A stretch of 64,000 nt of DNA from Fredinandcohnia quinoae (GCF_022427965.1 NZ_JAKTTI010000002.1:124001-188000), one strand, 5' to 3'; counted from the first letter of the stretch, positions 9,835-18,699 are shown. Made by a program: numbers and translations. Notes: generated by a model not told the origin, from the letters alone.

Positions 9835-10449
9835 ATGTTGAAAAAATTCGCATCAGAAGCGTTAGGTTTATCAGATATTGGGAAAATAATTGGTCCTGAG
9901 GATTATGACAAAACAGATGCAGATGATTATATAAGACATGAGGATAATGAGAGGATTTATTTTTTGATTAAGACAAAAGCTGATGAATATTGCTTCACAA
10001 ATATTGCCTTTATCCATGTTGATGGAGAAAATGCCATTTCTTCCAAACGTTTATTGAAACGCTACCCATATTCACAATTTAAGATTTCAAATGTTTTTCT
10101 TGAAACCGCTGGTAGAGTTGATCTAGATATCGAAATAAAATTCACATTAGGTAATCAAACCTATAATATTGATGTAGATAAAAAACAAATCAATAAATTG
10201 AACGATCTATATAAGGCTTTAGTCTACATATCTGAAGTTATTCATGATAATAGCGTTAAGTATGATATGGCTATGGAAAGCTTGGATAAAGCAGTGTCAG
10301 TATTGCACAATTCGAGAGTATCCGATATACAGCTTGCTGATCAGTACAAACAATTAACTGAATTTGGATTCTCCTGGATGAAATCAGCACGTGAGCAATA
10401 CCATGAAAAAGACTTCGGTGCAGTTTTTGAAAAGTATATTAATAATTAA
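9835..10449 (+). CDS. yvbH: YvbH-like PH-domain protein
   Basis: A 204-aa cytoplasmic protein matching my memory of Bacillus YvbH in length and layout. It has an N-terminal bacterial PH-like fold (about residues 1-125, with GLSDIGKIIGPEDYDK, YCFTNIAFIHVDG and SSKRLLKRYPYS) and a C-terminal helical oligomerisation region (about 135-204). AAGGAG precedes the ATG. The biochemical role is not established for the family. It is monocistronic and divergent from the peptide importer. Confidence 0.8.
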   Translation: MLKKFASEALGLSDIGKIIGPEDYDKTDADDYIRHEDNERIYFLIKTKADEYCFTNIAFIHVDGENAISSKRLLKRYPYSQFKISNVFLETAGRVDLDIEIKFTLGNQTYNIDVDKKQINKLNDLYKALVYISEVIHDNSVKYDMAMESLDKAVSVLHNSRVSDIQLADQYKQLTEFGFSWMKSAREQYHEKDFGAVFEKYINN

Positions 10450-10454
10450 GGTTA

Positions 10455-10590
10455 ATCAAATGCGCCTTGGCGTATTTGTGCCCAGATTTTTTCGAGCTTG
10501 CTCGAAAAGCTTCCTCTAAAAAATCTGTGGCATCCGCCGGAGGCTTTAACTTTATTCAGTCGAGTTTGAACCCAACTGGATAAAGTTAAA
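10455..10590. repeat. Multi-hairpin intergenic element, likely dispersed repeat
   Basis: A nested set of inverted repeats: GCGCCTTGGCG; an outer pair CAGATTTTTT / AAAAAATCTG enclosing TTTTCGAGC-TT-GCTCGAAAA; and AACTTTAT / ATAAAGTT with CAGT / ACTG inside. It resembles palindromic intergenic elements I recall from Lysinibacillus-type genomes, but copy number cannot be checked from one window. Confidence 0.5.
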
Positions 10591-10630
10591 AAACACCAAC
10601 CAAAATGCACTTTCAGCATTGCGGTTGGTG
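10591..10630 (-). terminator. Intrinsic terminator of the MFS carrier gene
   Basis: CACCAACC / GGTTGGTG stem extended inside by AATGC / GCATT, followed on the minus strand by a T-run. It lies about 40 nt after the carrier stop codon. Confidence 0.85.
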
Positions 10631-10667
10631 GTCAATTCATTAATATTCATTAATATTCATTCATTAT

Positions 10668-11867
10668 TCACATAGCATTGCTTGTACTACTAATCTTCCT
10701 ATTTCTAAGTGTTAGCATAACAATAAAGGAAATGCAATATAAGGCTGCAAGATAGATCATCGCAACTGTCATATCATAACTTTGTAAAATATAGCCCACA
10801 AGGATTGGTGAAAGTCCTCCTACCGCTCTACCAAAGTTAAAAATCGTATTTGTTGCTGTACTTCGAATCTGAACTGGGTAATAACTACTTATTAACGCAC
10901 CATATCCAGCAAACATTCCATTTGAGAAAAATCCTACAATCGCGCCACCTATTAATACAGCCATACTTCCTGATGCGTATGAGTATAGAAATACAGCACA
11001 CGCAGAAGCCAGAAGAAAGATTCCATAGGCCCGCTTTGTTCCAAATCGATCCATGAATTGCCCAAAAGTCAACATTCCAATAATCATACCAACTGCGGTA
11101 CTGATCGTCCATAGTGCGGAGCTTGAGACAGACAAACCTTGCGATTGTTGTAACATGGACGGTAACCATATCATTAATCCATTATAGCCAGCAATCTGAA
11201 CGGTTGCCATTATGGCTAATGCGATTGTCGTTATAGTTGTACGCGGTGTTTCAAATAACTGAGCCAACTTACCCTTTTTATCCACTTTTTTATTCTTCTG
11301 GGCAGCCAACCACTCCGGAGATTCATCCAGATTCTTCCTCACAATAAAGGCAAAAATAACAGGCAAGACACCAACAAAAAACAGTGCTCTCCATCCTAGA
11401 GTAGGTAAAATCATTGCGCTTAGAAGCGCTGCAAGAATAACACCGTATTGAGCACCTATACTGACATAAGAAGAAGCTCTACCTTGCTTGTTCTTTGGCC
11501 ATGCCTCCGCAACAAGTGCCATACCAATTCCATACTCTCCACCTGCACCTAATCCTGCGATAAACCTAGATAGATAGACTTGTTCAATATTAGTTGCAAA
11601 TCCGGTTAAAGCTGTACCAATTGCAAACAACAGGATGGTATAAGTGAAAATTCGCACGCGACCGAACTTATCTGCTAAAACGCCAAACATGATTCCACCC
11701 AATAACATACCAATATTCGTTATGGAAGAAATGAAGCCACCTGTTGCTAAATCAATGTTAAATTCCGAAATAATCATCGACATCGCAAATGAGATAAACA
11801 TGATGTCCATACCTTCTAATGTTAAGCCCGCTACTGATGCTACTACTGTTTTTTTACGATAATCCAT
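10668..11867 (-). CDS. MFS carrier (AAHS-like), predicted PyrR-controlled pyrimidine-related transporter
   Basis: A 399-aa, 12-TM major facilitator protein. Motif A is FGVLADKFGRVRIF near residues 61-74 and FGQFMDRFGTKRAY marks the second half. RFIAGLGAGGEYG and the DESPEWL stretch before the central loop are typical of the acid:proton symporter groups (AAHS and sialic-acid carrier relatives). GGAGGG precedes the ATG. Its mRNA leader carries two PyrR-type sites and a terminator. I therefore infer a pyrimidine-linked substrate such as orotate, an aromatic acid that would suit the family; the substrate is not shown by the protein itself. It has its own terminator. Confidence 0.8.
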   Translation of the reverse strand: MDYRKKTVVASVAGLTLEGMDIMFISFAMSMIISEFNIDLATGGFISSITNIGMLLGGIMFGVLADKFGRVRIFTYTILLFAIGTALTGFATNIEQVYLSRFIAGLGAGGEYGIGMALVAEAWPKNKQGRASSYVSIGAQYGVILAALLSAMILPTLGWRALFFVGVLPVIFAFIVRKNLDESPEWLAAQKNKKVDKKGKLAQLFETPRTTITTIALAIMATVQIAGYNGLMIWLPSMLQQSQGLSVSSSALWTISTAVGMIIGMLTFGQFMDRFGTKRAYGIFLLASACAVFLYSYASGSMAVLIGGAIVGFFSNGMFAGYGALISSYYPVQIRSTATNTIFNFGRAVGGLSPILVGYILQSYDMTVAMIYLAALYCISFIVMLTLRNRKISSTSNAM

Positions 11868-11962
11868 ATTGATCCACCCTCCAGTGTTTATTCCTGATGT
11901 ACTAGATCTCCTTTATCTTTGAAGGAATGGAGGCATAATCATTTATATGAAACTCTTCCATT

Positions 11963-11997
11963 CTCTTTTTAAGCCTCACAGGACTTCGTTAAAAGAG
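11963..11997 (-). promoter_or_regulatory. PyrR-binding RNA site 2, gene-proximal
   Basis: On the minus strand, CTCTTTTAA and TTAAAAAGAG arms enclose AGTCCTGTGAGGC, a second PyrR-type loop. Downstream, GCCTCCA could pair either with this loop (GAGGC) or with the carrier ribosome binding site (TGGAGG). This site may act on translation or as a weak second attenuator. Confidence 0.7.
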
Positions 11998-12004
11998 GTA
12001 TTGC

Positions 12005-12047
12005 TAAATACAAAATAAATACCCTTTTGTCAGAGAGGACAAAAGGG
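12005..12047 (-). terminator. PyrR-dependent attenuator terminator in carrier leader
   Basis: Perfect 10-bp stem CCCTTTTGTC / GACAAAAGGG with loop CTCTCT, then TATTTATTTTGTATTT on the minus strand. The loop and 5' arm pair with PyrR site 1. With UMP-bound PyrR the terminator should form; without it, the antiterminator. Confidence 0.85.
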
Positions 12048-12092
12048 CATGAATATACATAGATAAATGAAGTATATAGGTTATCTAGTCAC

Positions 12093-12123
12093 CCTTTTCA
12101 GCCTCTCTGGACCGTATTAAAGG
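12093..12123 (-). promoter_or_regulatory. PyrR-binding RNA site 1 (anti-antiterminator)
   Basis: On the minus strand, CCTTTAA and AAAAGG arms enclose GGTCCAGAGAGGCTG, matching the Bacillus PyrR-binding consensus (UCC-GAGAGG-U in a purine-rich loop). The CAGAGAGG and AAAAGGG segments are complementary to the 5' half of the following terminator, so the antiterminator alternative is visible. Confidence 0.85.
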
Positions 12124-12206
12124 AATATTATTTTCGATTTCTATACTAGCATACTAAAATGTAAGCTTCAATCTAAAAAATTTGGAAGATTATTCTTTTA
12201 TCTCTC

Positions 12207-12878
12207 TCAAGCAAATATTTTTTCAAATTTCTTAACTGATTCATTACTACTTATTTTTGAAAAATGGTCTAAAAGAAATTCCTTTGCCTCTTTTTTATCT
12301 AACGAGATGGTTTCGATATGATATCTACTTGTCCAAGAATCATAAGTCTCAAAGGCTGTACTACTCCATCCATTCTTTTCTCCATCTGAATTTCTTTTCT
12401 CCTGTATACCTGAAATTACGATATCCATTGAACCTTGTAACTCCAATAGTGCATTCTCAAATATTTTTTTATTCTCTTTTTCTTTTAGTCCTGCTTTTAC
12501 TCGTAATGCTCTCGTGTCTATCCCTTCATCTTGGCTAATCAATTTGTATATATGATATGCTTCTCTTGAAACATTTCCATTAAAATAACGCTCTTCAACT
12601 GTTCCATTGTGACCTAACACTTTTTTCACATACGGGAGAAGCTGGTGGGACACTAAAACTGACTTTTTCTTCATAAACTTACCATATCCAGCAATCCCGT
12701 CAGCAGAAAACTTTGTTCTCCAAATCCAAGGATCAAACTCTGTATCTGAATGCCAATTCTTTTGCTCTGTTATGCTATTCAATGAAGGAAATGCAGGTAT
12801 CAAGGGAGCAAGAGGTAGCAATCCAATCTCTTCAATTACTTTTACAGCTTCTTCATATGTTTTTACCTTATAGTCCAT
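12207..12878 (-). CDS. AlkZ-related winged-helix protein (function unknown)
   Basis: A 223-aa cytoplasmic protein. HSDTEFDPWIWRTKFSADG, followed by KKKSVLVSHQLLPYV, matches the Firmicutes group I know as AlkZ-related. It shares features with the winged-helix (HTH_42) fold of AlkZ/YcaQ DNA glycosylases but is much shorter than AlkZ (about 400 aa). I do not see the QxQ motif linked to glycosylase activity, so enzymatic activity is not claimed. Ribosome binding site GGAGTGA. It is transcribed away from phoA and toward the PyrR leader, with no obvious operon partner. Confidence 0.55.
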   Translation of the reverse strand: MDYKVKTYEEAVKVIEEIGLLPLAPLIPAFPSLNSITEQKNWHSDTEFDPWIWRTKFSADGIAGYGKFMKKKSVLVSHQLLPYVKKVLGHNGTVEERYFNGNVSREAYHIYKLISQDEGIDTRALRVKAGLKEKENKKIFENALLELQGSMDIVISGIQEKRNSDGEKNGWSSTAFETYDSWTSRYHIETISLDKKEAKEFLLDHFSKISSNESVKKFEKIFA

Positions 12879-12994
12879 AATCTGTTCACTCCTTTTTAGT
12901 AATTCCTACGCTATACTTTCTATAATCGACATCATTTTCCTTCTTAATCATATTTATTGGCAACAGTACTTGCATTTTTTTTTAGCGACGTACT

Positions 12995-13044
12995 TTAACA
13001 ATATCTATACCCTCTCTTTATATTTCCTTAACAATATACATATA
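12995..13044 (+). promoter_or_regulatory. PhoP box array upstream of phoA
   Basis: Five hexamers with an 11-nt period: TTAACA, TATACC, TTTATA, TTAACA, CATATA, each separated by 5 nt. This is the TT(A/T)ACA-N5 layout bound by phosphorylated PhoP in Bacillus. A TATACT overlapping the last unit can serve as the -10; no -35 is needed at such promoters. Confidence 0.75.
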
Positions 13045-13079
13045 TACTAATCTTGTAATTAAAATTGGGAGGGAAAAAT

Positions 13080-14465
13080 ATGTCTATTAAAAACTTTAAA
13101 AAGAAGTTTCTACCAATTGCTGTTGTATCTACAGTGGTTCTAGCAGGTTTTGGTATTACCGGCATGTTTCCAACAGTTGAAGCTAAAGGGAAGGTGCAAC
13201 AAACTAAAAAGGTAAAAAACGTAATCTTCTTAATTGGAGATGGTATGGGAGTTCCATATACCTCTGCTTACCGTTCCTTTAAAGATAACCCTAAGACTAA
13301 GTTTGTAGAACCCACTGCTTTTGATCCTTATTTGGTTGGTATGCAGATGACATATCCAGAAGATGCATCCCAAAACATTACAGATTCAGCATCTGCAGCA
13401 ACAGCAATGGCTGCAGGGATTAAAACATATAATAATGCAATTGCGATTGATAATGATGGTTCAGAAGTGAAGACGGTTTTAGAAGCTGCAAAGGAAAAAG
13501 GAAAAGCAACTGGCCTTGTTGCTACATCAGAAATAACTCATGCCACACCTGCAGCATACGGTGCGCATGATATTAGTCGTAAAAACATGAACGCAATTGC
13601 AGATGATTATTATGACGATCTTATCAAAGGTCAGCATAAAATTGATGTACTATTAGGTGGAGGAACAGATCTCTTCATCCGTCAGAACCGAAACCTTGTA
13701 AAAGAATTCCAAAAGGATGGCTTTAAATATGTAACAAATCGCAATGAATTGCTGAAGTTGAAAAGTGGAAAAGCGCTTGGGTTATTTGCACCAGCAGGCA
13801 TGCCAAAAATGGTAGATCGAGATAAAGATGTACCTTCATTGGAGGAAATGACAAAATCAGCTATTAACCTTTTAAAACAGGATAAAGACGGATTCTTCCT
13901 TATGGTTGAGGGAAGCCAAATCGATTGGGCAGGACATGATAACGACATTGTTGGTGCAATGAGTGAAATGGAAGATTTCGAAAAGACTTTTCAGGCAGTC
14001 ATTGATTTTGCTAAAAAAGATAAGAATACACTCGTAGTTGTGACAGCTGACCACTCAACGGGTGGATTCACAATTGGTGCAAACGGAGCGAACAGCTGGT
14101 TGCCTGAACCGATAAAAGCTGCAAAAAAATCACCTGATTATATGGCTGACCTTATTGCAAATGGAGCGAATGTCGAAGAAACTTTAAAGAAATACATCGA
14201 CCTTGATTTAAAAGTGGAAGAAATACAAGCTGTTAAAGACGCAGCTGATCAGAAAGATTATACAGAAATCGATAACGCGATTGAAAACATTTTTAATAAG
14301 CGCTCAAATACCGGTTGGACAACTGGTGGACATACAGGTGACGATGTGCCAGTCTATGCTTACGGTCCTTCAAGTAGCCGATTTGCAGGTCAGCTTGACA
14401 ATACAGACCATGCAGAGATTATCTTCGACCTACTTAATGCCAAAGTAAAAATTACTGATAAATAA
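13080..14465 (+). CDS. phoA: Secreted alkaline phosphatase
   Basis: Extracellular phosphomonoesterase of 461 aa that releases phosphate from organic esters. A Sec signal peptide (about 1-35, ending VEA) precedes the alkaline phosphatase fold. Motifs are GDGMG at 53-57, the nucleophile S103 in TDSASAAT, HATPAAYGAH, EGSQIDWAGHDND, TADHSTGG and GGHTGDDVPVYAYG, which supply the zinc and magnesium ligands. The ATG at MSIKNF has GGGAGGG upstream; five extra upstream codons lack a site. PhoP boxes in front place it in the phosphate-starvation regulon, together with the pst operon at 34.5 kb. It may be called phoB in other annotations. Confidence 0.92.
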   Translation: MSIKNFKKKFLPIAVVSTVVLAGFGITGMFPTVEAKGKVQQTKKVKNVIFLIGDGMGVPYTSAYRSFKDNPKTKFVEPTAFDPYLVGMQMTYPEDASQNITDSASAATAMAAGIKTYNNAIAIDNDGSEVKTVLEAAKEKGKATGLVATSEITHATPAAYGAHDISRKNMNAIADDYYDDLIKGQHKIDVLLGGGTDLFIRQNRNLVKEFQKDGFKYVTNRNELLKLKSGKALGLFAPAGMPKMVDRDKDVPSLEEMTKSAINLLKQDKDGFFLMVEGSQIDWAGHDNDIVGAMSEMEDFEKTFQAVIDFAKKDKNTLVVVTADHSTGGFTIGANGANSWLPEPIKAAKKSPDYMADLIANGANVEETLKKYIDLDLKVEEIQAVKDAADQKDYTEIDNAIENIFNKRSNTGWTTGGHTGDDVPVYAYGPSSSRFAGQLDNTDHAEIIFDLLNAKVKITDK

Positions 14466-14483
14466 TCTATTCATAAAGAAAAC

Positions 14484-14606
14484 TCGCCGATTGGCGAGCC
14501 TTTAGGCGAAGACAGAGGCGTTAGTTGCACTTATTCGGATAAGAAAGTTATGCTTTCTTATCCGTCAAAAGATCCCTGTTGCTTTCAAGTAGCAACGGGG
14601 ATCCTT
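14484..14606. repeat. Composite of three hairpins downstream of phoA
   Basis: CTCGCC-GATT-GGCGAG; a perfect 12-bp stem CGGATAAGAAAG / CTTTCTTATCCG at 14536-14564; and GATCCCTGTTGCT / AGCAACGGGGATC at 14571-14603 followed by CTTTAG. The last may terminate phoA. The package looks like a dispersed palindromic element rather than one terminator. Confidence 0.5.
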
Positions 14607-14696
14607 TAGCATGATCCAATACCTTTTAAATTTCAATTATTCAGGAAACGATGTACTTCATTCTCGGAATATGTTATAGTAATCGGAATTACATAT

Positions 14697-15024
14697 CGTG
14701 TAAGAGTTGGTGCCAAGCTAAAGGCTTGGCTTAAAAGGGAAGAACGGTGTAATTCCGTCGCTGTCCCGCAACTGTAAATCGGAGCGAATCACAAATACCA
14801 CTGTTTTTTAAAAATGGGAAGGTGTGAGGAGCATTGATGATAAGCCAGGAGACCTGCCAATTCCAGTACACACCAAATACCTACGAGGAATAGGTGGTGA
14901 CATTCTTGTACGACAAACGAGTTATGAGTAGGAATGGTATAAGGTTTGTTCTCTTATCATTCTACTAACCTACTATAAACTTGAATGTTTTAGCCATCTC
15001 CATTTAGCGGAGATGGCTTTTTTG
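14697..15024 (+). ncRNA. Cobalamin riboswitch with terminator, controlling metE
   Basis: The aptamer (about 14697-14872) shows the B12-box features in order: GGTGCC near the 5' end, AAAAGGGAA, CGGTGTAATTCCG, GCTGTCCCGCAACTGTAA and AAGCCAGGAGACCTGCC. The expression platform ends in a 10-bp terminator stem AGCCATCTCC / GGAGATGGCT followed by T6 at 14992-15024. B12 should cause termination, shutting off the B12-independent methionine synthase. Confidence 0.95.
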
Positions 15025-15142
15025 TATTTGGTAATATGTAAAATTTTTTCTCGGTAAGGAGTGATCATAATAATTTTTGATCTTATTTAGCTCATAATAC
15101 GTACATTTCTTTTTCAACACAAATATCAAGGAGGTATTCGAT

Positions 15143-17437
15143 TTGAAATTAATTAATACAGCCATTGGCTACCCGTACATCGGGGAAAATAGAGAATGGA
15201 AACGTACTGTTGAATCTTTTTGGAAGGGTGCAATTTCTGAGGAAGAATTTAATTTAGAAATGAAGGCAATCCGTTTGGATCTTTTGAAGCGTCAAGAGTC
15301 TCTTGGATTACAGTTACTAACTGTTGGAGATTTTTCATTTTATGACCGTATGCTTGACCATGCGACCATGTTTGGAATGGTACCGGCTCGTTATAACTGG
15401 TCTGGTAATGTAGTAGAACTAACAACATACTACGCAATGGCACGTGGTAATGATCATGCTGTAGCTTGCGAAATGACAAAGTGGTTTAATACAAATTATC
15501 ATTACATCGTACCTGAGTATGAAGGAAACACTTTACAATTAACCAATAACTATCTTTTGGATTATTTCCTTGAAGCTAAGGAAGAGCTTGGCCAAATTAC
15601 AAAACCAACAATTATTGGTCCTTTTACATTTTTGCAGTTGTCGAAAGGGTATGACCGAATATCGAAAGCATCTTTTATTTTACAACTCATACCTCTTTAT
15701 CTACAAGTAATCGAACAATTAGTAGAAGCTGGAGCAGAGTGGATTCAAATGGAAGAACCAGCTCTTGTACTATCTTTAAAAGCGGATGATATAAAGCTTG
15801 TACAAGAAATTTATAAGCAATTAGCCGAAAAAGTTCCAACTGCACAAATTATGCTACAAACATATTTTGAAGGACTCTCCGCTTTTGAGGAGCTTTCACA
15901 ACTGCCTGTAGCCGGGATTGGACTTGATTTTGTACATGGTATGAAAGAGAATATGTCCTCACTTCGTAATTATGGCTTCCCAGCAAATAAGGTAATGGGA
16001 ATTGGTATCCTTAATGGCCGTGATATTTGGCGGTCTAACTTAGCCGAAAAAGTAACATCAACAGAAGCTATCTTATCATTAAGCGATGTGAAAGAGGCTT
16101 GGATTCAACCGTCATGTAGCTTGCAGCATGTACCAGTTACAAAAAAATCAGAAGCTGCACTCGATGAAACATTATTAAATGCATTGTCATTTGCCGATGA
16201 AAAAATTACCGAGTTAGTGCATATTACTTCCTATGTACTCGACAAGTCTTGGACAGGAAAAGGAAATATTTCACAAAGCATGTTAGCAATTGAATCACTA
16301 GCACAGCATGAAGATCGTAAAAACGCACGTGTGAAGGACCTTATGTCACATGTGATACCAGAACATTTAAGGCGTCCTCTTTCTTTTACCGAACGTCAAC
16401 AATTACAAAAGGATGCATTACAGCTACCAGATTATCCAACGACAACGATTGGAAGCTTTCCACAATCAGACGAGGTAAAACGTACTCGAACTGCATGGCG
16501 TAAAAAGAAAATCACTGATATCGAATATGCTGAATTTGTTAAAAGTGAAACAGCACGCTGGATTCAAATTCAAGAAGAAATTGGGCTGGATGTATTCGTA
16601 CATGGCGAATTTGAGCGTACCGATATGGTCGAATATTTTGGTGAAAAGCTAAAGGGATTTGCTTTTACAAAAAATGCATGGGTTGTGTCATATGGTTCCC
16701 GTTGTGTAAAACCACCAATCATCTATGGCGATGTTGAGTGGACTGCTCCAATGACCGTGAAGGAAATCGTCGATGCACAGCAATTAACAACTAAATATGT
16801 GAAAGGGATGTTAACTGGCCCTGTCACAATCTTAAATTGGTCCTTTGTTCGAGATGATATCCCTCGTGAACAAGTTGCAAATCAAATTGCCATAGCACTA
16901 AGGGAAGAAATACGTGAACTCGAAGCTGCAGGCATTCGAATTATTCAAGTGGATGAACCTGCATTGCGTGAAGGCTTACCATTACGAAAGGAAAAGTGGA
17001 ATGATTATTTGTCTTGGGGGGTTAATGCATTTAAGCTAGCAACTGCAAGTGTGAAAAATGAAACTCAAATCCATACTCATATGTGCTATTGCGAGTTTAA
17101 TGATTTTATTGAGCCTATTCGAGCCCTAGATGCAGATGTCATTTCGATTGAAACATCAAGAAGCCACGGAGAATTGATTCAGTCCTTGAAGCAAAACCGA
17201 TATGAACTTGGTATTGGATTAGGCGTGTACGATATTCATAGCCCACGAGTACCTAAAGTCGAAGAAATCCATAAAATTTTAACTGAAAGCTTAGAAATTG
17301 TAACAAAGGAACAATTCTGGATAAATCCAGATTGTGGTTTAAAGACACGCCATGAAGAAGAAACCATCTCATCATTAAAAAATATGGTGGCAGCAACGCG
17401 TAAACTTCGGCAACAGGAACAACTAATAGAATCATAG
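15143..17437 (+). CDS. metE: Cobalamin-independent methionine synthase
   Basis: Transfers the methyl group of 5-methyltetrahydropteroyl-triglutamate to homocysteine in the last step of methionine synthesis; cytoplasmic zinc enzyme, 764 aa, the usual length. The N-terminal half is the inactive barrel copy. The catalytic C-terminal barrel starts near residue 430 (YPTTTIGSFPQS) and holds zinc-site motifs HTHMCYCEF and NPDCGLKTR. The start is TTG, 8 nt after AGGAGG. Its presence behind a B12 riboswitch suggests the cell also has B12-dependent MetH elsewhere, which I cannot see here. Confidence 0.96.
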   Translation: MKLINTAIGYPYIGENREWKRTVESFWKGAISEEEFNLEMKAIRLDLLKRQESLGLQLLTVGDFSFYDRMLDHATMFGMVPARYNWSGNVVELTTYYAMARGNDHAVACEMTKWFNTNYHYIVPEYEGNTLQLTNNYLLDYFLEAKEELGQITKPTIIGPFTFLQLSKGYDRISKASFILQLIPLYLQVIEQLVEAGAEWIQMEEPALVLSLKADDIKLVQEIYKQLAEKVPTAQIMLQTYFEGLSAFEELSQLPVAGIGLDFVHGMKENMSSLRNYGFPANKVMGIGILNGRDIWRSNLAEKVTSTEAILSLSDVKEAWIQPSCSLQHVPVTKKSEAALDETLLNALSFADEKITELVHITSYVLDKSWTGKGNISQSMLAIESLAQHEDRKNARVKDLMSHVIPEHLRRPLSFTERQQLQKDALQLPDYPTTTIGSFPQSDEVKRTRTAWRKKKITDIEYAEFVKSETARWIQIQEEIGLDVFVHGEFERTDMVEYFGEKLKGFAFTKNAWVVSYGSRCVKPPIIYGDVEWTAPMTVKEIVDAQQLTTKYVKGMLTGPVTILNWSFVRDDIPREQVANQIAIALREEIRELEAAGIRIIQVDEPALREGLPLRKEKWNDYLSWGVNAFKLATASVKNETQIHTHMCYCEFNDFIEPIRALDADVISIETSRSHGELIQSLKQNRYELGIGLGVYDIHSPRVPKVEEIHKILTESLEIVTKEQFWINPDCGLKTRHEEETISSLKNMVAATRKLRQQEQLIES

Positions 17438-17481
17438 AAATTGTGTTGTAGTCCACAAAGTGATTTGTCGTACAATTAAGC

Positions 17482-17519
17482 GGTTCTCTGCTTCATATAA
17501 GTAATAGAAGCAGAGAACC
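17482..17519. terminator. Bidirectional terminator between metE and bdh gene
   Basis: A 13-bp perfect stem GGTTCTCTGCTTC / GAAGCAGAGAACC between two convergent genes. On the plus strand it is followed by a T-containing stretch (CTTGTTTTATTT). Confidence 0.75.
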
Positions 17520-17530
17520 ATCCACTTGTT

Positions 17531-18550
17531 TTATTTAATCTTAACTAAGATTTTGCATTGACTTCTATCTTTTGTTAAAACCTCAAATCCTTCTTCTACT
17601 ATTTCATCTAACATTATTTTTTTCGTAATAACAGCTTTGCCATCAATTGTACCGTTCGCCAAGAGATCAAGGACCTCTCGGAAGTTATGTCTATATCCTA
17701 GTGAAGTATTAATCTTTTTCTCAGCAACTACCATCATATTTGGATTGAATGTAACCGGTTTTTCCCAAAGACTAATAATCATCAACTCACCATCTGGCTT
17801 AATACTTGAAATACCAGAAAGGAACGTTGGTTCAACACCTGCTGCATCAAATGCAACATCTACACCACCATCGGTAATTGATTGAATCACTTCTACCGCA
17901 TTCGCTTCAGCAGGATTGATTGCATGGGTTGCACCTAATTCAAGCGCTTTTCCTCTTCGTTCATTTGAAACCTCTACTGCAATTATTTTACTAGCACCCG
18001 CTGCACGTGCAGCTTGGATTGCCAATAAACCTATAGGTCCAGCACCAAAGACAGCACAAGCATCCCCAACTTTTAATTGACTTTTACGTACTGCATGTAG
18101 AGCAACAGCTGTAGGCTCAGCAAGGGCTGCAATATCATACTCTAGATTATCAGGAAGAATATGAACTGTATTTTCTTGAACAACAATGTATTCTGCAAAT
18201 GCTCCATCTATACTTACACCATAGCCCTGTCTATTAACACATAGATTATAGTACCCTTTTTTACAATTTGAACAAGTACCACATGAAATAATTGGTTCAA
18301 CCGTAACGCGGTCTCCCACTTTTACTTTCGTAACATTTTCACCAATTTCAATAATCTTTCCAGAAAATTCATGACCGAATGTTAATGGAGTGTTTTTATA
18401 TGACATGGGTCCTGCCACATACTCATGTAGGTCACTTCCACAAATCCCACACCATTCTACCTCAATTTTTACATCATTTGATTTCACAGCTTTTACATCA
18501 ACATCTTCAAGTCGAACATCTTTTTTATTATAGAATTTTACTACCTTCAT
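17531..18550 (-). CDS. bdhA: Zinc-dependent 2,3-butanediol dehydrogenase-like enzyme
   Basis: Medium-chain alcohol dehydrogenase of 339 aa. The catalytic zinc site is visible as C37 (in CGICGSDLHE) and H60-E61 (GHEFSG), with a structural-zinc cysteine cluster CGTCSNCKKGYYNLC around 89-104. The NAD-binding Rossmann motif is FGAGPIGLLAIQ. The overall pattern is closest to the (R,R)-butanediol / sorbitol dehydrogenase group, so acetoin reduction is the best guess. A TetR gene lies upstream in the same orientation, with a palindromic operator between them. The symbol is tentative, since threonine or polyol dehydrogenases share the fold. Confidence 0.75.
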   Translation of the reverse strand: MKVVKFYNKKDVRLEDVDVKAVKSNDVKIEVEWCGICGSDLHEYVAGPMSYKNTPLTFGHEFSGKIIEIGENVTKVKVGDRVTVEPIISCGTCSNCKKGYYNLCVNRQGYGVSIDGAFAEYIVVQENTVHILPDNLEYDIAALAEPTAVALHAVRKSQLKVGDACAVFGAGPIGLLAIQAARAAGASKIIAVEVSNERRGKALELGATHAINPAEANAVEVIQSITDGGVDVAFDAAGVEPTFLSGISSIKPDGELMIISLWEKPVTFNPNMMVVAEKKINTSLGYRHNFREVLDLLANGTIDGKAVITKKIMLDEIVEEGFEVLTKDRSQCKILVKIK

Positions 18551-18580
18551 CTCTGTTATCCCCCAGGCTGTATTTGCATT

Positions 18581-18602
18581 AATTCGGACACTCGTCCGAA
18601 TT
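18581..18602. promoter_or_regulatory. Probable TetR operator in front of the dehydrogenase
   Basis: Perfect palindrome with 9-bp arms AATTCGGAC / GTCCGAATT and a 4-nt spacer, 31-52 nt upstream of the dehydrogenase start, where it would cover the promoter. The neighbouring TetR-family gene is the natural candidate regulator. Confidence 0.7.
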
Positions 18603-18699
18603 ATTATATTATATCACTTTCGAATTAAATTGTAAGTAGTTTTCCCAGTGGATAAAAAAGGAAATCGTCATAAAAAAGAGAACTACTAATAGCTCCCTA

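Noticed and set aside
12207-12878. Calling the 223-aa protein an active AlkZ DNA glycosylase
   Set aside because: It is about half the length of AlkZ and I do not see the catalytic QxQ motif.
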